A DNA stretch of 64,000 nt from Meghimatium bilineatum (taxonomy: Eukaryota; Mollusca; Gastropoda; Stylommatophora; Philomycidae): positions 41,484,181 through 41,548,180 of the forward strand of contig CM067309.1 in the NCBI GenBank assembly GCA_034231615.1, given 5' to 3'. Below, piece after piece: positions 51,430-61,800 of the stretch. Position numbers and translations under genes: made by a program. The notes under the pieces are model-generated. The model made no database searches and had not been told where the DNA came from. It was given only the letters and a program-made list of their open reading frames with translations. Within the stretch, counting starts at the first letter, position 1; each line of letters opens with the position of its first letter.

Positions 51430-51640
51430 AATCCTTTATCTACATACGTCATACTTCACAATCGAGATACCAGCTTCAAAAATACAAGCCACAGGAGTGA
51501 CCAGAAGACACAGAATTAGAAACCATGTCATAAGAGAAAGAGTGGGTGTCATATCAATTCTACAATACATACAAAACCAACAGATACAAAGGTTTGGTCA
51601 TCTGGAAAGAATGTTATATGCATACATTGAACATGTATTT
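51430..51640 (+). mobile_element. LINE fragment, RT C-terminus (family F-like)
   Basis: The frame reads VTRRHRIRNHVIRERVGV then QYIQNQQIQRFGHLERM, i.e. TxRxRIRNxxIR...QLRWFGHLERM of LINE RT C-termini. The frame ends shortly after. About 200 bp are recognisable. Confidence 0.65.
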
Positions 51641-51739
51641 TGTCGTATCAAGCACAATAATAATCATTTATTATGTGGACGAGTAATGAACCCGTATTTA
51701 AATTATGAACACCGTACTGGCAGCTTCTAATTTTGGGGA

Positions 51740-52400
51740 GTTTCTGCTGCCACGGGTTGAAGAGAGAAATTACACAACAGTATGATTTACGAAAACCACT
51801 GTCAAACTCGCTAAATATATTCTAAAATATATTTTGTTCTTTCCAAAACAAAAATAACAAACAATCGTTGAAAACTAGGAAAACATGAAAGCCAAAGTTC
51901 ACTGACCCTAAAATTAAAAAAAAAATACACTTTAATACAGTTTAAAAGCTTCCATTTTCAATAGAAGCTTCTCATTGGATGGAATAATCCTAGTTAGACC
52001 ATGTTTCACATAGAATTAAATAAATATGACAACAACTGCAACTCTTGACTTACTGGTAATACTTTCTATATCTGTGTATAACTGGAGATGCTCATTTTTC
52101 CCGAAAGCTTATTTACTCCCCCTCACGCGGCTACATCGCCCACGCCCCTTGACACTGAATCACCCAATGAAGTCTCTAACTGCCACCGGGTGCATTCGCC
52201 CACTTTGAGAAACTGTGTTTTAAGGCATATCGTTTATAGAGAAATGCTATTTAACTGTCGTACATTTTTATGCAGCACTAACACATCCAATCTTATCGCC
52301 AGAACAATATAGACGGTCGACTATCGAACCACGAACTAATTCGATCGAGTTCTCTTCGTGAGGCGGATCCACTAAGCACTCTATAATCGAGCAAACCGTT
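51740..52400. other. AT-rich spacer without recognisable gene
   Basis: 60-75-codon ORFs have no domain. No element end is identified. Confidence 0.35.
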
Positions 52401-52404
52401 TTCA

Positions 52405-52848
52405 ATATAAGGAGGTGGGTGGGTACACATCGGATCTGAACTATTTACTCTGTGACGTACAGACAGGCACTTGCTAAAATATAGGAGGTGGGTGGGTACA
52501 CATCGGATCTGAACTATTCACTCTGTGACGTGCAGACAGGCACTTGCTAAAATATAGGAGGTGGGTGGGTACACATCGGATCTGAACTATTCACTCTGTG
52601 ACGTGCAGACAGGCACTTGCTAAAATATAGGAGGTGGGTGGGTACACATCGGATCTGAACTATTCACTCTGTGACGTGCAGACAGGCACTTGCTAAAATA
52701 TAGGAGGTGGGTGGGTACACATCGGATCTGAACTATTCACTCTGTGACGTGCAGACAGGCACTTGCTAAAATATAGGAGGTGGGTGGGTACACATCGGAT
52801 CTGAACTATTCACTCTGTGACGTGCAAACAGGCACTTGCTAAAATATA
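52405..52848. repeat. Minisatellite, 73-bp unit x 6
   Basis: GGAGGTGGGTGGGTACACAT starts at 52411, 52484, 52557, 52630, 52703 and 52776, an exact 73-bp period. The unit continues GATCTGAACTATTCACTCTG, TGACGTGCAGACAGGCACTT. Units differ by only a few bases. Confidence 0.95.
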
Positions 52849-52854
52849 CAAGCA

Positions 52855-53045
52855 TACCATCATAACTAGATGTCATCATCATTAAGTGTCGTCACCGTAA
52901 CGACAGTTGGCTGCAACATACCTCCAACATTGTTCGGCTCTTGTCTTGGTGGTGCACTCTGATAGACTGCAACCTGTCCATCTCGCGAAGTTACTCTCCC
53001 ACATGTAGCTCTGCTTCCCTCGTATTGCCCCCCCCCTTCTCGAAA
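52855..53045 (-). mobile_element. LINE 3' end (family B)
   Basis: GTCATCATCATTAAGTGTCG, GTTGGCTGCAACATACCTCC and CTTGTCTTGGTGGTGCACTC TGA are the reverse of the family B end (CTTGATGATGATG preceded by AANLRCGDGT). It stops at a poly-C run (53028-53036). Confidence 0.75.
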
Positions 53046-53149
53046 CCTAATATAGCTATAATTTTATACTGTCTGTATAATGTATATAATATTTCAATAG
53101 AACTTTCCGTGCACGAATCGGACTCATCGGGCATCTACAAACTCACAAA

Positions 53150-53805
53150 TCAATCAAGTGCCATGCCGACTGGCGTAGGCGATCATGTTTCTCCACGACT
53201 CTCTGTCTCTTGTGTTGTCAATAAGCTCGGTTGGTGAGCTTCTACCGTGCCACGATACAAGCCCATCCAGTAAATTTTCTCTTTGTCGACCCCTATCTCT
53301 TCTCCCTTTGATCTTTCCAGTGGTTATTAAGTGTTCAAGCTGTGTTCTTCTCAGCACATGCCCTAGAAACCTTGACTGTCTGCCTCTAATGTTTGATACG
53401 ATTGATCTTTTTACGCCAGCATCAATGAGAACCTCTGTATTAGTTTTCTTGGCTGTTCATGGTATTTTCATCATTCTTCTCAGAAACCACATTTCTGTAG
53501 CCTCCAATTCACTTTGAATTTTCTTGTTTATAGTCCATGCTTCACATCCATAAAAAAGAATCGGTTCGATATAACATCTCAGCATCCGAATCCGGGTCTG
53601 CATTGATAGACTTCCATTGCAAAAAATGGTTCTCATGTTTTGGAATGCTGATTTGCATTATGCTGTTCGACTCTTTATCTCACTTGAGCATCTACCTTCT
53701 GATGTTAACAGGGTGCCAAGATATTTTACTTTTTCAACTTGTGCCAATTTTGTGTTATTAATTTACAAACCAAATGAGATCATTACCAATTTTAATTTTT
53801 CTTAA
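53150..53805 (-). mobile_element. 5'-truncated LINE, RT C-terminus (family E), best copy
   Basis: The minus strand reads, with one frameshift, FLRRMMKIP.., RGRQSRFLGHVLRRTQLEHL, ITTGKIKGRRDRGRQRENLL, WHGRSSPTELIDNTRDRESW and RNMIAYASRHGT-stop. FLGHVLRR, KGRRDRGRQR and DRESWRNMIA are typical LINE RT tail blocks. The 3' end is GGCACTTGATTGATTT. The thumb region further upstream is decayed and the palm is absent. Confidence 0.8.
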
Positions 53806-53809
53806 TTTT

Positions 53810-54150
53810 CCATCGCATTGAATGTTTTTCATGCCATGCTCATCTTCGATTGCCTAGGAGGAACATCATCGTCAGATAATATTTGTAATGTTATAATTTG
53901 GTGGGTATTCGCAGATACCAGTAACGAGTCATCCTGAAGTATTTCATCAATAACAAATAACATAACACGGGCTTACTCATATGTTATTTATATATGTAAA
54001 ACACAATCACAGATGTGATGCGCTGAGTCATTCCATAAGAGAATTGATAATGAGAGTATAGTATTGATCTCATAGTACTCGGATTACCCCCCCCCCATAC
54101 AATTCAGTTTCTGTTACCGACGTGGCATGGCATCTGTCGAAAGGCCAGTA
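53810..54150. other. Spacer with poly-C run
   Basis: A (C)9 run lies at 54088-54096. Nothing else is recognised. Confidence 0.35.
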
Positions 54151-54154
54151 AAGT

Positions 54155-54415
54155 CAAGTTGCCCATATCATTTATTAATGCCGTAGGGGTGTGAGATGTT
54201 AGCGATCTCACATTTCATAGGATCTGCAAATGAGGGATGTAGCCATCTCCTCTCCCTCGTAGTCTTTACTTCCCGGATAAATCCGGTACCCATTTTAAGG
54301 CTGGGTCGACCTGGGAGCCGTTACGATCTGAAAAACATTTCCGCCTCAACTGGGGAATGAACCCATGACCACTCATATGCGAAGCTACTGCGCTAACCAC
54401 TGCGGTACGCGAGAA
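54155..54415 (-). mobile_element. tRNA-derived SINE (T2), full length
   Basis: The reverse strand has GTACCGCAGTGGTTAGCGCA (A box), ATGGGTTCATTCCCCAGTTG (B-box-like), GGCGGAAATGTTTTTCAGAT, CGACCCAGCCTTAAAATGGG, GAGGGAGAGGAGATGGCTAC and ATCGCTAACATCTCACACCC. This is the most complete T2 copy in the window. Confidence 0.85.
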
Positions 54416-54419
54416 ATAG

Positions 54420-55320
54420 CAAACGATTACATAGCTTCAAGTAATAATTCCCGGAGTTCGCAAAATAAAATTAAAAAATCGTTATAAGCGGAATTCAAAA
54501 CCACTACCTAGTGAGCACACATCGAATGGCTTACCTACTACGCCATAGAGATACCAAGGATTTTGAGAAAGATCGCGGAAGAAAGAATGCATCTCTTTTA
54601 TCGTGCCCAAGTTGTTCCATGAAACCATATATTGCTGATGTCTTTCTAGCTAATTCCTCGCAGGGATTATCTGTTGGCTCCGGGGACCGGCAAAAGTACC
54701 AGACAACATCAATACTTGTTCCTCTTGTGCCACAGCTTGCCAGACAGAATGCCTCATTTGAGCCCACATTCACCTCATCTCCTTCCTCCCCTCCCCGGTT
54801 CGATATGTCCAAACCATCTCAGCCACCCTAGCGAATAGACTTTCATATCCCCCCCCCCCCCGGACACTTCCAAATCGCTGTAGATTATACACGATCGCGC
54901 AGATACCCAAAAATGCTAGGTCATTCTGTCTGACAGCCATTCCGTTGGATCGTATTCGGTTCACCCTCATCTTGTCCCCTCCTCCCAGCTCGGTGAGGGT
55001 TGTCACGGTGACGACCTTCAACTTTCTGCACTCAAATCCAACGACTGCCGCAGCACAACACAACGCACGCAAGGGTTGATGGGTATACAGTAACAAATGA
55101 TTATGATTTATGAAGTGCAAACATGCATTCTTTTATATGCATTTCTCTGAAACGATCCCGTGTACTTCTCTCCATTAAACCACTTTTATCTTTCTCTGAC
55201 TTTCCTCTCCCTACTATGTTCTCACACCGGTCGTCTTTTCATCTCCTGTTAATACCCTCCTCGCGTCACCGTTCTCTACGCGACGCATTGCAGCCCAAGC
55301 TCGCGCCCTAAACTAAATTA
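54420..55320. other. Stretch with overlapping short ORFs, no recognised gene
   Basis: ORFs of 93-116 codons exist on both strands (54511-54831 and 54531-55120). None shows a domain I know. A (C)12 run lies at 54850-54861. GC content is higher than in the neighbourhood, so a decayed element or a small exon cannot be excluded. Confidence 0.3.
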
Positions 55321-55324
55321 TGTC

Positions 55325-55680
55325 TGTTCATCCCCACATACACTCCACTCTTCATTACATCCTATGCTACATTATTTCCTTTCATCCCCCACATACACTC
55401 CACTCTTTATTAATTACACACTCCACTCTTCATTACATCCTATGCTACATTATTTCTGTTCATCATACGAAATGTCTTCATTACATCCACACCAGCAATT
55501 AATAGGAACTTGGCTATATTGTTCTCGTATATTATTTGAAAGCACTGTTAACTTGATGTCATGTGTTCAATTGTCCACATAGTATTTGATGTGATTGGGA
55601 TATCATTAGACTTTTCTTCCTTATCTGTGCCTGTTTTCTTATCTGTGCCTGTTTTCTTATCTGTGCCTGTTTTCATTCTA
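55325..55680. repeat. Small tandem duplications
   Basis: CACTCCACTCTTCATTACAT CCTATGCTACATTATTTC is present twice with a shortened third copy (55335-55460). TTATCTGTGCCTGTTTTC is repeated three times at 55620-55675. Confidence 0.8.
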
Positions 55681-55867
55681 ACAATGGTTGATGTGTTATT
55701 TATACTGTATTATTTGTATTGTATATAGCAAATTTTGTGTTATATATATATTTCGTTGATCAAGTTGTTACAATGAGATTTGAGTGTTGAGAACTTATAA
55801 TAATATCAGGATTGATTTCACGCTCTTGGCGTCTATGAGCACAGGCATCTTCAAAGTATAACACACT

Positions 55868-57425
55868 CATGACTGGGAGCCAACAAACACCTGTGTACAT
55901 AATGTAAACATGACTGGGAGCCAACAAACACCTGTGTACATAATGTAAACATGACTGGGAGCCAACAAACACCTGTGTACATAATGTAAACATGACTGGG
56001 AGCCAACAAACACCTGTGTACATAATGTAAACTTGACTGGGAGCCAACAAACACCTGTGTACATAATGTAAACTTGACTGGGAGCCAACAAACACCTGTG
56101 TACATAATGTAAACATGACTGGGAGCCAACAAACACCTGTGTACATAATGTAAACATGACTGGGAGCCAACAAACACCTGTGTACATAATGTAAACATGA
56201 CTGGGAGCCAACAAACACCTGTGTACATAATGTAAACTTGACTGGGAGCCAACAAACACCTGTGTACATAATGTAAACATGACTGGGAGCCAACAAACAC
56301 CTGTGTACATAATGTAAACATGACTGGGAGCCAACAAACACCTGTGTACATAATGTAAACATGACTGGGAGCCAGCAAACACCTGTGTACATAATGTAAA
56401 CTTGACTGGGAGCCAACAAACACCTGTGTACATAATGTAAACTTGACTGGGAGCCAACAAACACCTGTGTACATAATGTAAACTTGACTGGGAGCCAACA
56501 AACACCTGTGTACATAATGTAAACTTGACTGGGAGCCAACAAACACCTGTGTACATAATGTAAACATGACTGGGAGCCAACAAACACCTGTGTACATAAT
56601 GTAAACTTGACTGGGAGCCAACAAACACCTGTGTACATAATGTAAACATGACTGGGAGCCAACAAACACCTGTGTACATAATGTAAACTTGACTGGGAGC
56701 CAACAAACACCTGTGTACATAATGTAAACATGACTGGGAGCCAACAAACACCTGTGTACATAATGTAAACTTGACTGGGAGCCAACAAACACCTGTGTAC
56801 ATAATGTAAACTTGACTGGGAGCCAACAAACACCTGTGTACATAATGTAAACATGACTGGGAGCCAACAAACACCTGTGTACATAATGTAAACTTGACTG
56901 GGAGCCAACAAACACCTGTGTACATAATGTAAACTTGACTGGGAGCCAACAAACACCTGTGTACATAATGTAAACTTGACTGGGAGCCAACAAACACCTG
57001 TGTACATAATGTAAACTTGACTGGGAGCCAACAAACACCTGTGTACATAATGTAAACTTGACTGGGAGCCAACAAACACCTGTGTACATAATGTAAACTT
57101 GACTGGGAGCCAACAAACACCTGTGTACATAATGTAAACTTGACTGGGAGCCAACAAACACCTGTGTACATAATGTAAACATGACTGGGCGCCAGCAAAC
57201 ACCTGTGTACATAATGTAAACATGACTGGGAGCCAACAAAGACCTGTGTACATAATGTAAACATGACTGGGCGCCAGCAAACACCTGTGTACATAATGTA
57301 AACATGACTGAGAGCCAACAAAGACCTGTGTACATAATGTAAACATGACTGGGCGCCAACAAACATCTGTGTACATAATGTAAACATTACTGGGCGCCAG
57401 CAAACGCCTGTGTTCATAATGTAAA
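55868..57425. repeat. Minisatellite, 41-bp unit x 38
   Basis: Thirty-eight copies of a 41-bp unit (CATGACTGGGAGCCAACAAA, CACCTGTGTACATAATGTAA, A). The main variable site is CATG/CTTG at the unit start. The rightmost six units carry GGGCGCC, GCCAGC or AAGACC variants. All three minus-strand frames are free of stops for 500 or more codons because the unit has no stop in any phase. No start context, non-repeat domain or splice pattern supports a protein. Confidence 0.97.
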
Positions 57426-57429
57426 TATG

Positions 57430-58820
57430 ATCGGCAATGATGATTTATGATTATTTCCTTGCATTTCGTTAGTTGACGTTGGCTATTCTTTAGTATGAGA
57501 CTCCAAGTATATAATTACGACACCTTAGTTGTAGCCTTCGATAACAGTTACCATGTTGTTCCGACAGGCCGACGTTGTGCTTGAACTAGTTACAGGCACT
57601 GCGTGGGTGGGCGGAACACCAAAAAAACCTGTCGCAATGGCCAGAGTTGTGCCCTGATGTTGACGTCTGTTTCGGCGGCATTGGACTCGAAAAACCATGG
57701 AGTTGGATGTCTGCTGGAACAGAGGGTGGAGCACTTATGGGAATGCCTCACGTGCTGTGAGGCCAGTTTCTAATCAAGAATCAAAGTATATAAATAGTGA
57801 CCAACGAATAACACGACAATAATTAAAAACGTCACGAATGAAGGTTCGTATACTGTCTGTCTCGAACACACTTCAGTATACAAGCTGGGCTGTGTACTCG
57901 TGCTTACGGAACTGTCCATCACCACCATTGCATGTCCAGCACTGGATGTCAGAAAATGATTGACTCGTAAAGTTTACTGCATGAGCCCATGGACCGTTGG
58001 ATCAGCAACCAACCAACTAACCTCTCTACCCCAGTGTTGTCATCGATCTACTCTTCCAGACTTATGCATGCTCATTAACTGGACAAAGACATGCTGGTGG
58101 AATAATCCACATTGTATATTTGTGTTTATTTCTTATACCGCCTTTCAACGTCATATTTTCTGCCCTCCTCTCATTGGAAGCTACTTTTTCCAGGAATAAA
58201 ATCAAACGCCAAAGCCCGTAGGTATGTGGGGAGGGGGTGTTGACTTGAACCCCTCCCCGCCAGGTAATCTGAACATAACTTTTAGTAACAGGAACAGCAA
58301 AAAATTTCGGTTAACCTCCCCTTTCCCCAACCTTCATTTTCTAATGAATGTTAAAACAAAAATGGTCATCAAATTTATTCATAGCATCGAGAAATATTCA
58401 CATAAAAACACTTGAATGACCTTTTAGGTACCCCCCCCCTTTCTTTAAAGAGAACATCTACGGCCCTGCAAATGTCCAATGTTCAATATATGTGGAGACA
58501 GCAGAGCAGGTTGATTTCTTCCTCATCCTAAAAATACCCCGCAGCGACCTCCTAACCGGGAACACACAGTCTAAAGTATAACAAACGATTTATTTTCTGT
58601 TACAGATTGAGAATATGTATTTATTTGTTGCTGAAAGCGTCGCGACCAGGAAACAGTGATCCACATATAACAGACGTGCAAGATGGTTCACAGAACCAAG
58701 GAACGGCACGGGTCGATAGCGATAACGATTGGGTTTGAAGTAAAGCATGGCGGGGTGAGCAGAGAAGACAAGCGAGGTCTTTCCTGAAACGTAAAGGGGG
58801 ACTGCAAACGTCGAACGACA
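57430..58820. other. Spacer with N-type MITE parts and no recognised gene
   Basis: 57770-57846 (AATCAAAGTATATAAATAGT, GACAATAATTAAAAACGTCA) and 57455-57520 resemble N-type MITE halves. GAGCCCATGGACCGTTGGAT at 57983 recalls the word at about 4055. Poly-C near 58432. Short ORFs have no domain. Confidence 0.4.
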
Positions 58821-58822
58821 TC

Positions 58823-58834
58823 GCTTCTCGAAAT
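58823..58834. repeat. LINE target-site duplication, left copy (GCTTCTCGAAAT)
   Basis: Identical 12-mer at 62896-62907. The pair brackets the LINE exactly between its (GAA)n tail and its 5' end. Confidence 0.9.
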
Positions 58835-58873
58835 TTCTTCTTCTTCTTCTTCTTTCGTTCACTTGAAATATGT

Positions 58874-60268
58874 CTATATCTGTAATTCTGTCTCCTTAAT
58901 AAAACTCACTGTCTTTTGTAGTTCATACAGTGTCCCATAGAGTTTTGATTCTAGTGTTGTTTCCTCTGGCCAATATTTCTGCCTCAGCGTATCATGCTCA
59001 GAACACTCTTGAAGTATATGTTTGGCACTCTGTGCTGCCTGTCCACATGTACACATGGCCGTGTTGCCAATCTTGAACTTTGTATACATGTGACTGCGGA
59101 GTCGGTTGTGTCCTGTTCTGAGGCGTAGAATTATAATTTGTTCTGATCTGTTTATAATGTGATAGTCATCTTGTGTTGGCGTTTGTGGCTTTCTTATTGA
59201 CTTGATCATCTGTTTTTTCTGATGGTAGGTGATTGGTATTTCTGGTTGGTCTTCGGCAGCACCTTCCTTAGCCAGTTGCTCTGCTTTTTCATTTCCTGGT
59301 ATTCCACAGTGAGAGGGTATCCACTGCATGGTTACCCTATACTGGTAAGACAATTCGCTAAGTAATTTTTTCAAGTCTGTTAGTTTTCCAGACTGGAGAG
59401 CTTGAAGCACTGACCTTGCATCTGTCAGGAATACCACAGGCTGTAGGCCAGAGTTGGAGTTCAGCAGTTTTTTAGCTGCCACACTAATTGCCTCGATTTC
59501 AGCATCATAATTATTGCAGAATTTTCCTGTCTGTGTTCTGATTGTATCTCTAGGCTTGTGTGGATATTCTATATATACACCTGCACCTCCATTCCTCACA
59601 TCATTCTGTGCTGACCCATCTGTGTACATTCTGACCCATATATCTTGTGGATATTCCTCATCCAGGAAACTGAGGGTGACTGTCCTTCGCTGCACACTGT
59701 TCTGTTCGTCTTCGATTAGTATTCCTTTCACATGGGTCTGAATGTCGTATATTCGCATTCCATGGCTTTCACTCCACGGGGTTTGTTCTGGTACAGACCT
59801 TAAGGGGCTGTCAACTACAGGTAGGTCTGTAAGTTGTCTACGGAGTCGTTTAGCTTGATGGATAAAGCTGCTCCTTTTCAGTCGCCCCATTGCTAGATTT
59901 TGGAATCTTTCCTTCATTGGATGACTTGGCATACACTGGAACTTTTCTGCTTGAACTAGTACTTCTGTGTCTCTGCGTTCGCCAAGTTTTTGCATTCTTC
60001 CCATTTTCTGCATCTCTGCTATGGGTGTTGATTTCATTGCTCCCAACATTATTCTAAGTGCCTGGTTTTGCATTTTATCTAGATCTTGTAATGTGGTGTT
60101 TGATGCAGGACACCACGCAGCTGAACCATATTCCAGGTGTGGTCTTATGCCATGCTGGTAAACTTTACTGAGTATATTTCCACTGGCTCCCCATGTGGTT
60201 CCACTTAGTTTTCTCAGGATAGCTAACTTCCTCCTGGCTTTTGTTGTTGCTTTATGTGCTGCTGCCAT
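58874..60268 (-). CDS. LINE ORF, third segment: RT thumb/connection, RNase H, C-terminal Cys/His motif
   Basis: This 464-codon segment continues the RT after a frameshift (true join just after KWQQHIK, so the first residues MAAAH are in the wrong phase). Residues ~40-55 (IRPHLEYGSAAWCP) are the conserved post-palm block. RNase H begins near 210: YTDGSA (D217), DAEIEAI (E257), TDARS (D283), MQWIPSHCGIPGNEKAEQLA (H320, E330). The fourth metal ligand is normally Asp (GNExAD); here it reads AEQLA, a Glu, which may weaken activity. Residues ~388-425 read NRLRSHMYTKFKIGNTAMCT, CGQ...AKHILQEC, a Cys-His motif usual in this class. It ends ETELQI-stop at 58874. Confidence 0.9.
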   Translation of the reverse strand: MAAAHKATTKARRKLAILRKLSGTTWGASGNILSKVYQHGIRPHLEYGSAAWCPASNTTLQDLDKMQNQALRIMLGAMKSTPIAEMQKMGRMQKLGERRDTEVLVQAEKFQCMPSHPMKERFQNLAMGRLKRSSFIHQAKRLRRQLTDLPVVDSPLRSVPEQTPWSESHGMRIYDIQTHVKGILIEDEQNSVQRRTVTLSFLDEEYPQDIWVRMYTDGSAQNDVRNGGAGVYIEYPHKPRDTIRTQTGKFCNNYDAEIEAISVAAKKLLNSNSGLQPVVFLTDARSVLQALQSGKLTDLKKLLSELSYQYRVTMQWIPSHCGIPGNEKAEQLAKEGAAEDQPEIPITYHQKKQMIKSIRKPQTPTQDDYHIINRSEQIIILRLRTGHNRLRSHMYTKFKIGNTAMCTCGQAAQSAKHILQECSEHDTLRQKYWPEETTLESKLYGTLYELQKTVSFIKETELQI

Positions 60269-61800
60269 TTCAGCTTAGCATCAAAAGTAACTCCGAGGTA
60301 TGTGGGTTGTTTGTCTTCTTTCAAGAGCTCTCCATCTATCTTGATATGACCAGCTTTTTGTTTTGGTGAGAGGGTAAAGAGTGTAGTGCTGCACTTATCT
60401 GTGTTAATGCTGACGCACCATCGATTTGCCCATAAGGTTAGGGCATCGATAGCTCTTTGTATTTGTTTAGTAGCCACTGTTGCATGTTCTTCCGTGCACC
60501 AGATCGCCAGGTCGTCAGCATACATTGCCACTTTGATCCCGTGTGGTAGTTCAGCAACTAGGTCATTGATGTAAACCAAGAAAAGTGTGGGTGACAGGAC
60601 TCCTCCTTGGGGGACTCCATGACGCAGTAGAACTTTCTTGCTCTTGCGACCATCTAATTGTACCCTGGCTCTTCTATTATGCAGGTATGTTTTTACCCAT
60701 TTGTTGTACATTCTTGAGCTAACCCTGCAATTTCGCAATTTCTTTAGGAGCCCTTCTTTCCAGACCTTATCAAATGCTTTCCTGAGGTCTATCCATGCTG
60801 CTAGTACCAGTTTCTTTTCTTGGAAGGCATCCTCAATCTCTTGGGAGAGGTAGGTTGACTGATCTTCAGTAGAGTAGCACTGTCTGAAACATGCTTGCTG
60901 TGATACCAGAAGATTTTCACTTTCAAGGTACCACTGCATCCTAAGATTGATAATGCGTTCCATTGTTTTACATAGACAGCTTGTGAGGCTGATGGGCCTG
61001 TAGTTGGAGACTGTGTTGCCATCTTTTCCTGATTTGAGGAGTGGTATCATTATTGCTTCTCTCCACGCCTGTGGTACATTACCTGTGGACCAGCTTGTGT
61101 TAAAGATCTGCAGCAGCTTTGCTCTTGCTGCAATTCCCAGGTTTCTAATAATTTCCTTGGACACTCCATCAGCTCCAGGGGACTTTTTCATTTTCAATTT
61201 GGATATTGCGTGCTCCAGTTCTCTCATTGTGATTGGTGCCTCCATGACTTCAGGTATAGGTTCGCCTTGTCCAATGTTTTGCTGGTTCTCTCGAACCTCC
61301 TGTTGTTTGTCTGGGCTGACTTTGACGTTATTGTCTTCTGCAAAGGAATCTGCAAAGTAATAAGCTGCATGTTTACCTGTTAAAATGTTTCTATCTTTAT
61401 AAAGTGTGATCCTGGTATTTCTCCCTGTACCTTCATCATTTAGTTGTTTTACAAGTTTCCATAATTTCCTAGTATCTCTTTCTAGGTTCAGCAACTCTGT
61501 TTTTTCTTTCCAGCTGCTCTGTCTGGCTTGTAACTTGGCTCTTTGAAATTTAGCCTTTGTTTGCTGATATTTGTTGTGATGTTCTTGGCTAGGTCTGTTC
61601 TCAGCCTGCTGTCTAGATGTTTCCATCTCATTTTGCAGCTTTTCCAGTTCATCATTCCAGTAGGGTTTGTAGTTTTTGCGTGCCCCCCTGGGTATGGTTT
61701 TACTAGCAGCATGTAGTATACATCTATTAAATTGACTCACTGCTCTATTGATGTCTTTGTCCAAGTTCATGTCCTTAGCTAGAACACTGGTTAAATGCTG
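60223..61800 (-). CDS. LINE ORF, second segment: reverse transcriptase palm
   Basis: It encodes reverse transcription primed on nicked target DNA. From the first Met (61770) there are 515 codons, but the frame is continuous with the endonuclease segment except for one TAG, so it begins at 61800. Motifs with residues from that Met: KKSPGADGVSKE (195-206), NYRPISLTS (256-264), AAWIDLRKAFDKVW (324-337, motif A), RHGVPQGGVLSPTLF (383-397, motif B), AMYADDLAIW (415-424, motif C, catalytic YADD), and YLGVTFD (491-497). A ~130-residue basic/coiled linker (DELEKLQNEMETSRQQ) lies between endonuclease and palm. It ends in a frameshift at about 60255 within CAGCAGCACATAAAGCAACA. Confidence 0.93.
   Translation of the reverse strand, partial: QHLTSVLAKDMNLDKDINRAVSQFNRCILHAASKTIPRGARKNYKPYWNDELEKLQNEMETSRQQAENRPSQEHHNKYQQTKAKFQRAKLQARQSSWKEKTELLNLERDTRKLWKLVKQLNDEGTGRNTRITLYKDRNILTGKHAAYYFADSFAEDNNVKVSPDKQQEVRENQQNIGQGEPIPEVMEAPITMRELEHAISKLKMKKSPGADGVSKEIIRNLGIAARAKLLQIFNTSWSTGNVPQAWREAIMIPLLKSGKDGNTVSNYRPISLTSCLCKTMERIINLRMQWYLESENLLVSQQACFRQCYSTEDQSTYLSQEIEDAFQEKKLVLAAWIDLRKAFDKVWKEGLLKKLRNCRVSSRMYNKWVKTYLHNRRARVQLDGRKSKKVLLRHGVPQGGVLSPTLFLVYINDLVAELPHGIKVAMYADDLAIWCTEEHATVATKQIQRAIDALTLWANRWCVSINTDKCSTTLFTLSPKQKAGHIKIDGELLKEDKQPTYLGVTFDAKLKWQQHIKQQQKPGGS

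Noticed and set aside
54511-55120. Possible host exon in overlapping ORFs
   Set aside because: No recognisable domain, codon bias or splice-site pair that I could defend; left as unassigned.
55760-57417. Three overlapping minus-strand ORFs of 503-547 codons
   Set aside because: They are one 41-bp tandem repeat read in its three phases; the peptides have no domain outside the repeat and the frames end with the array.
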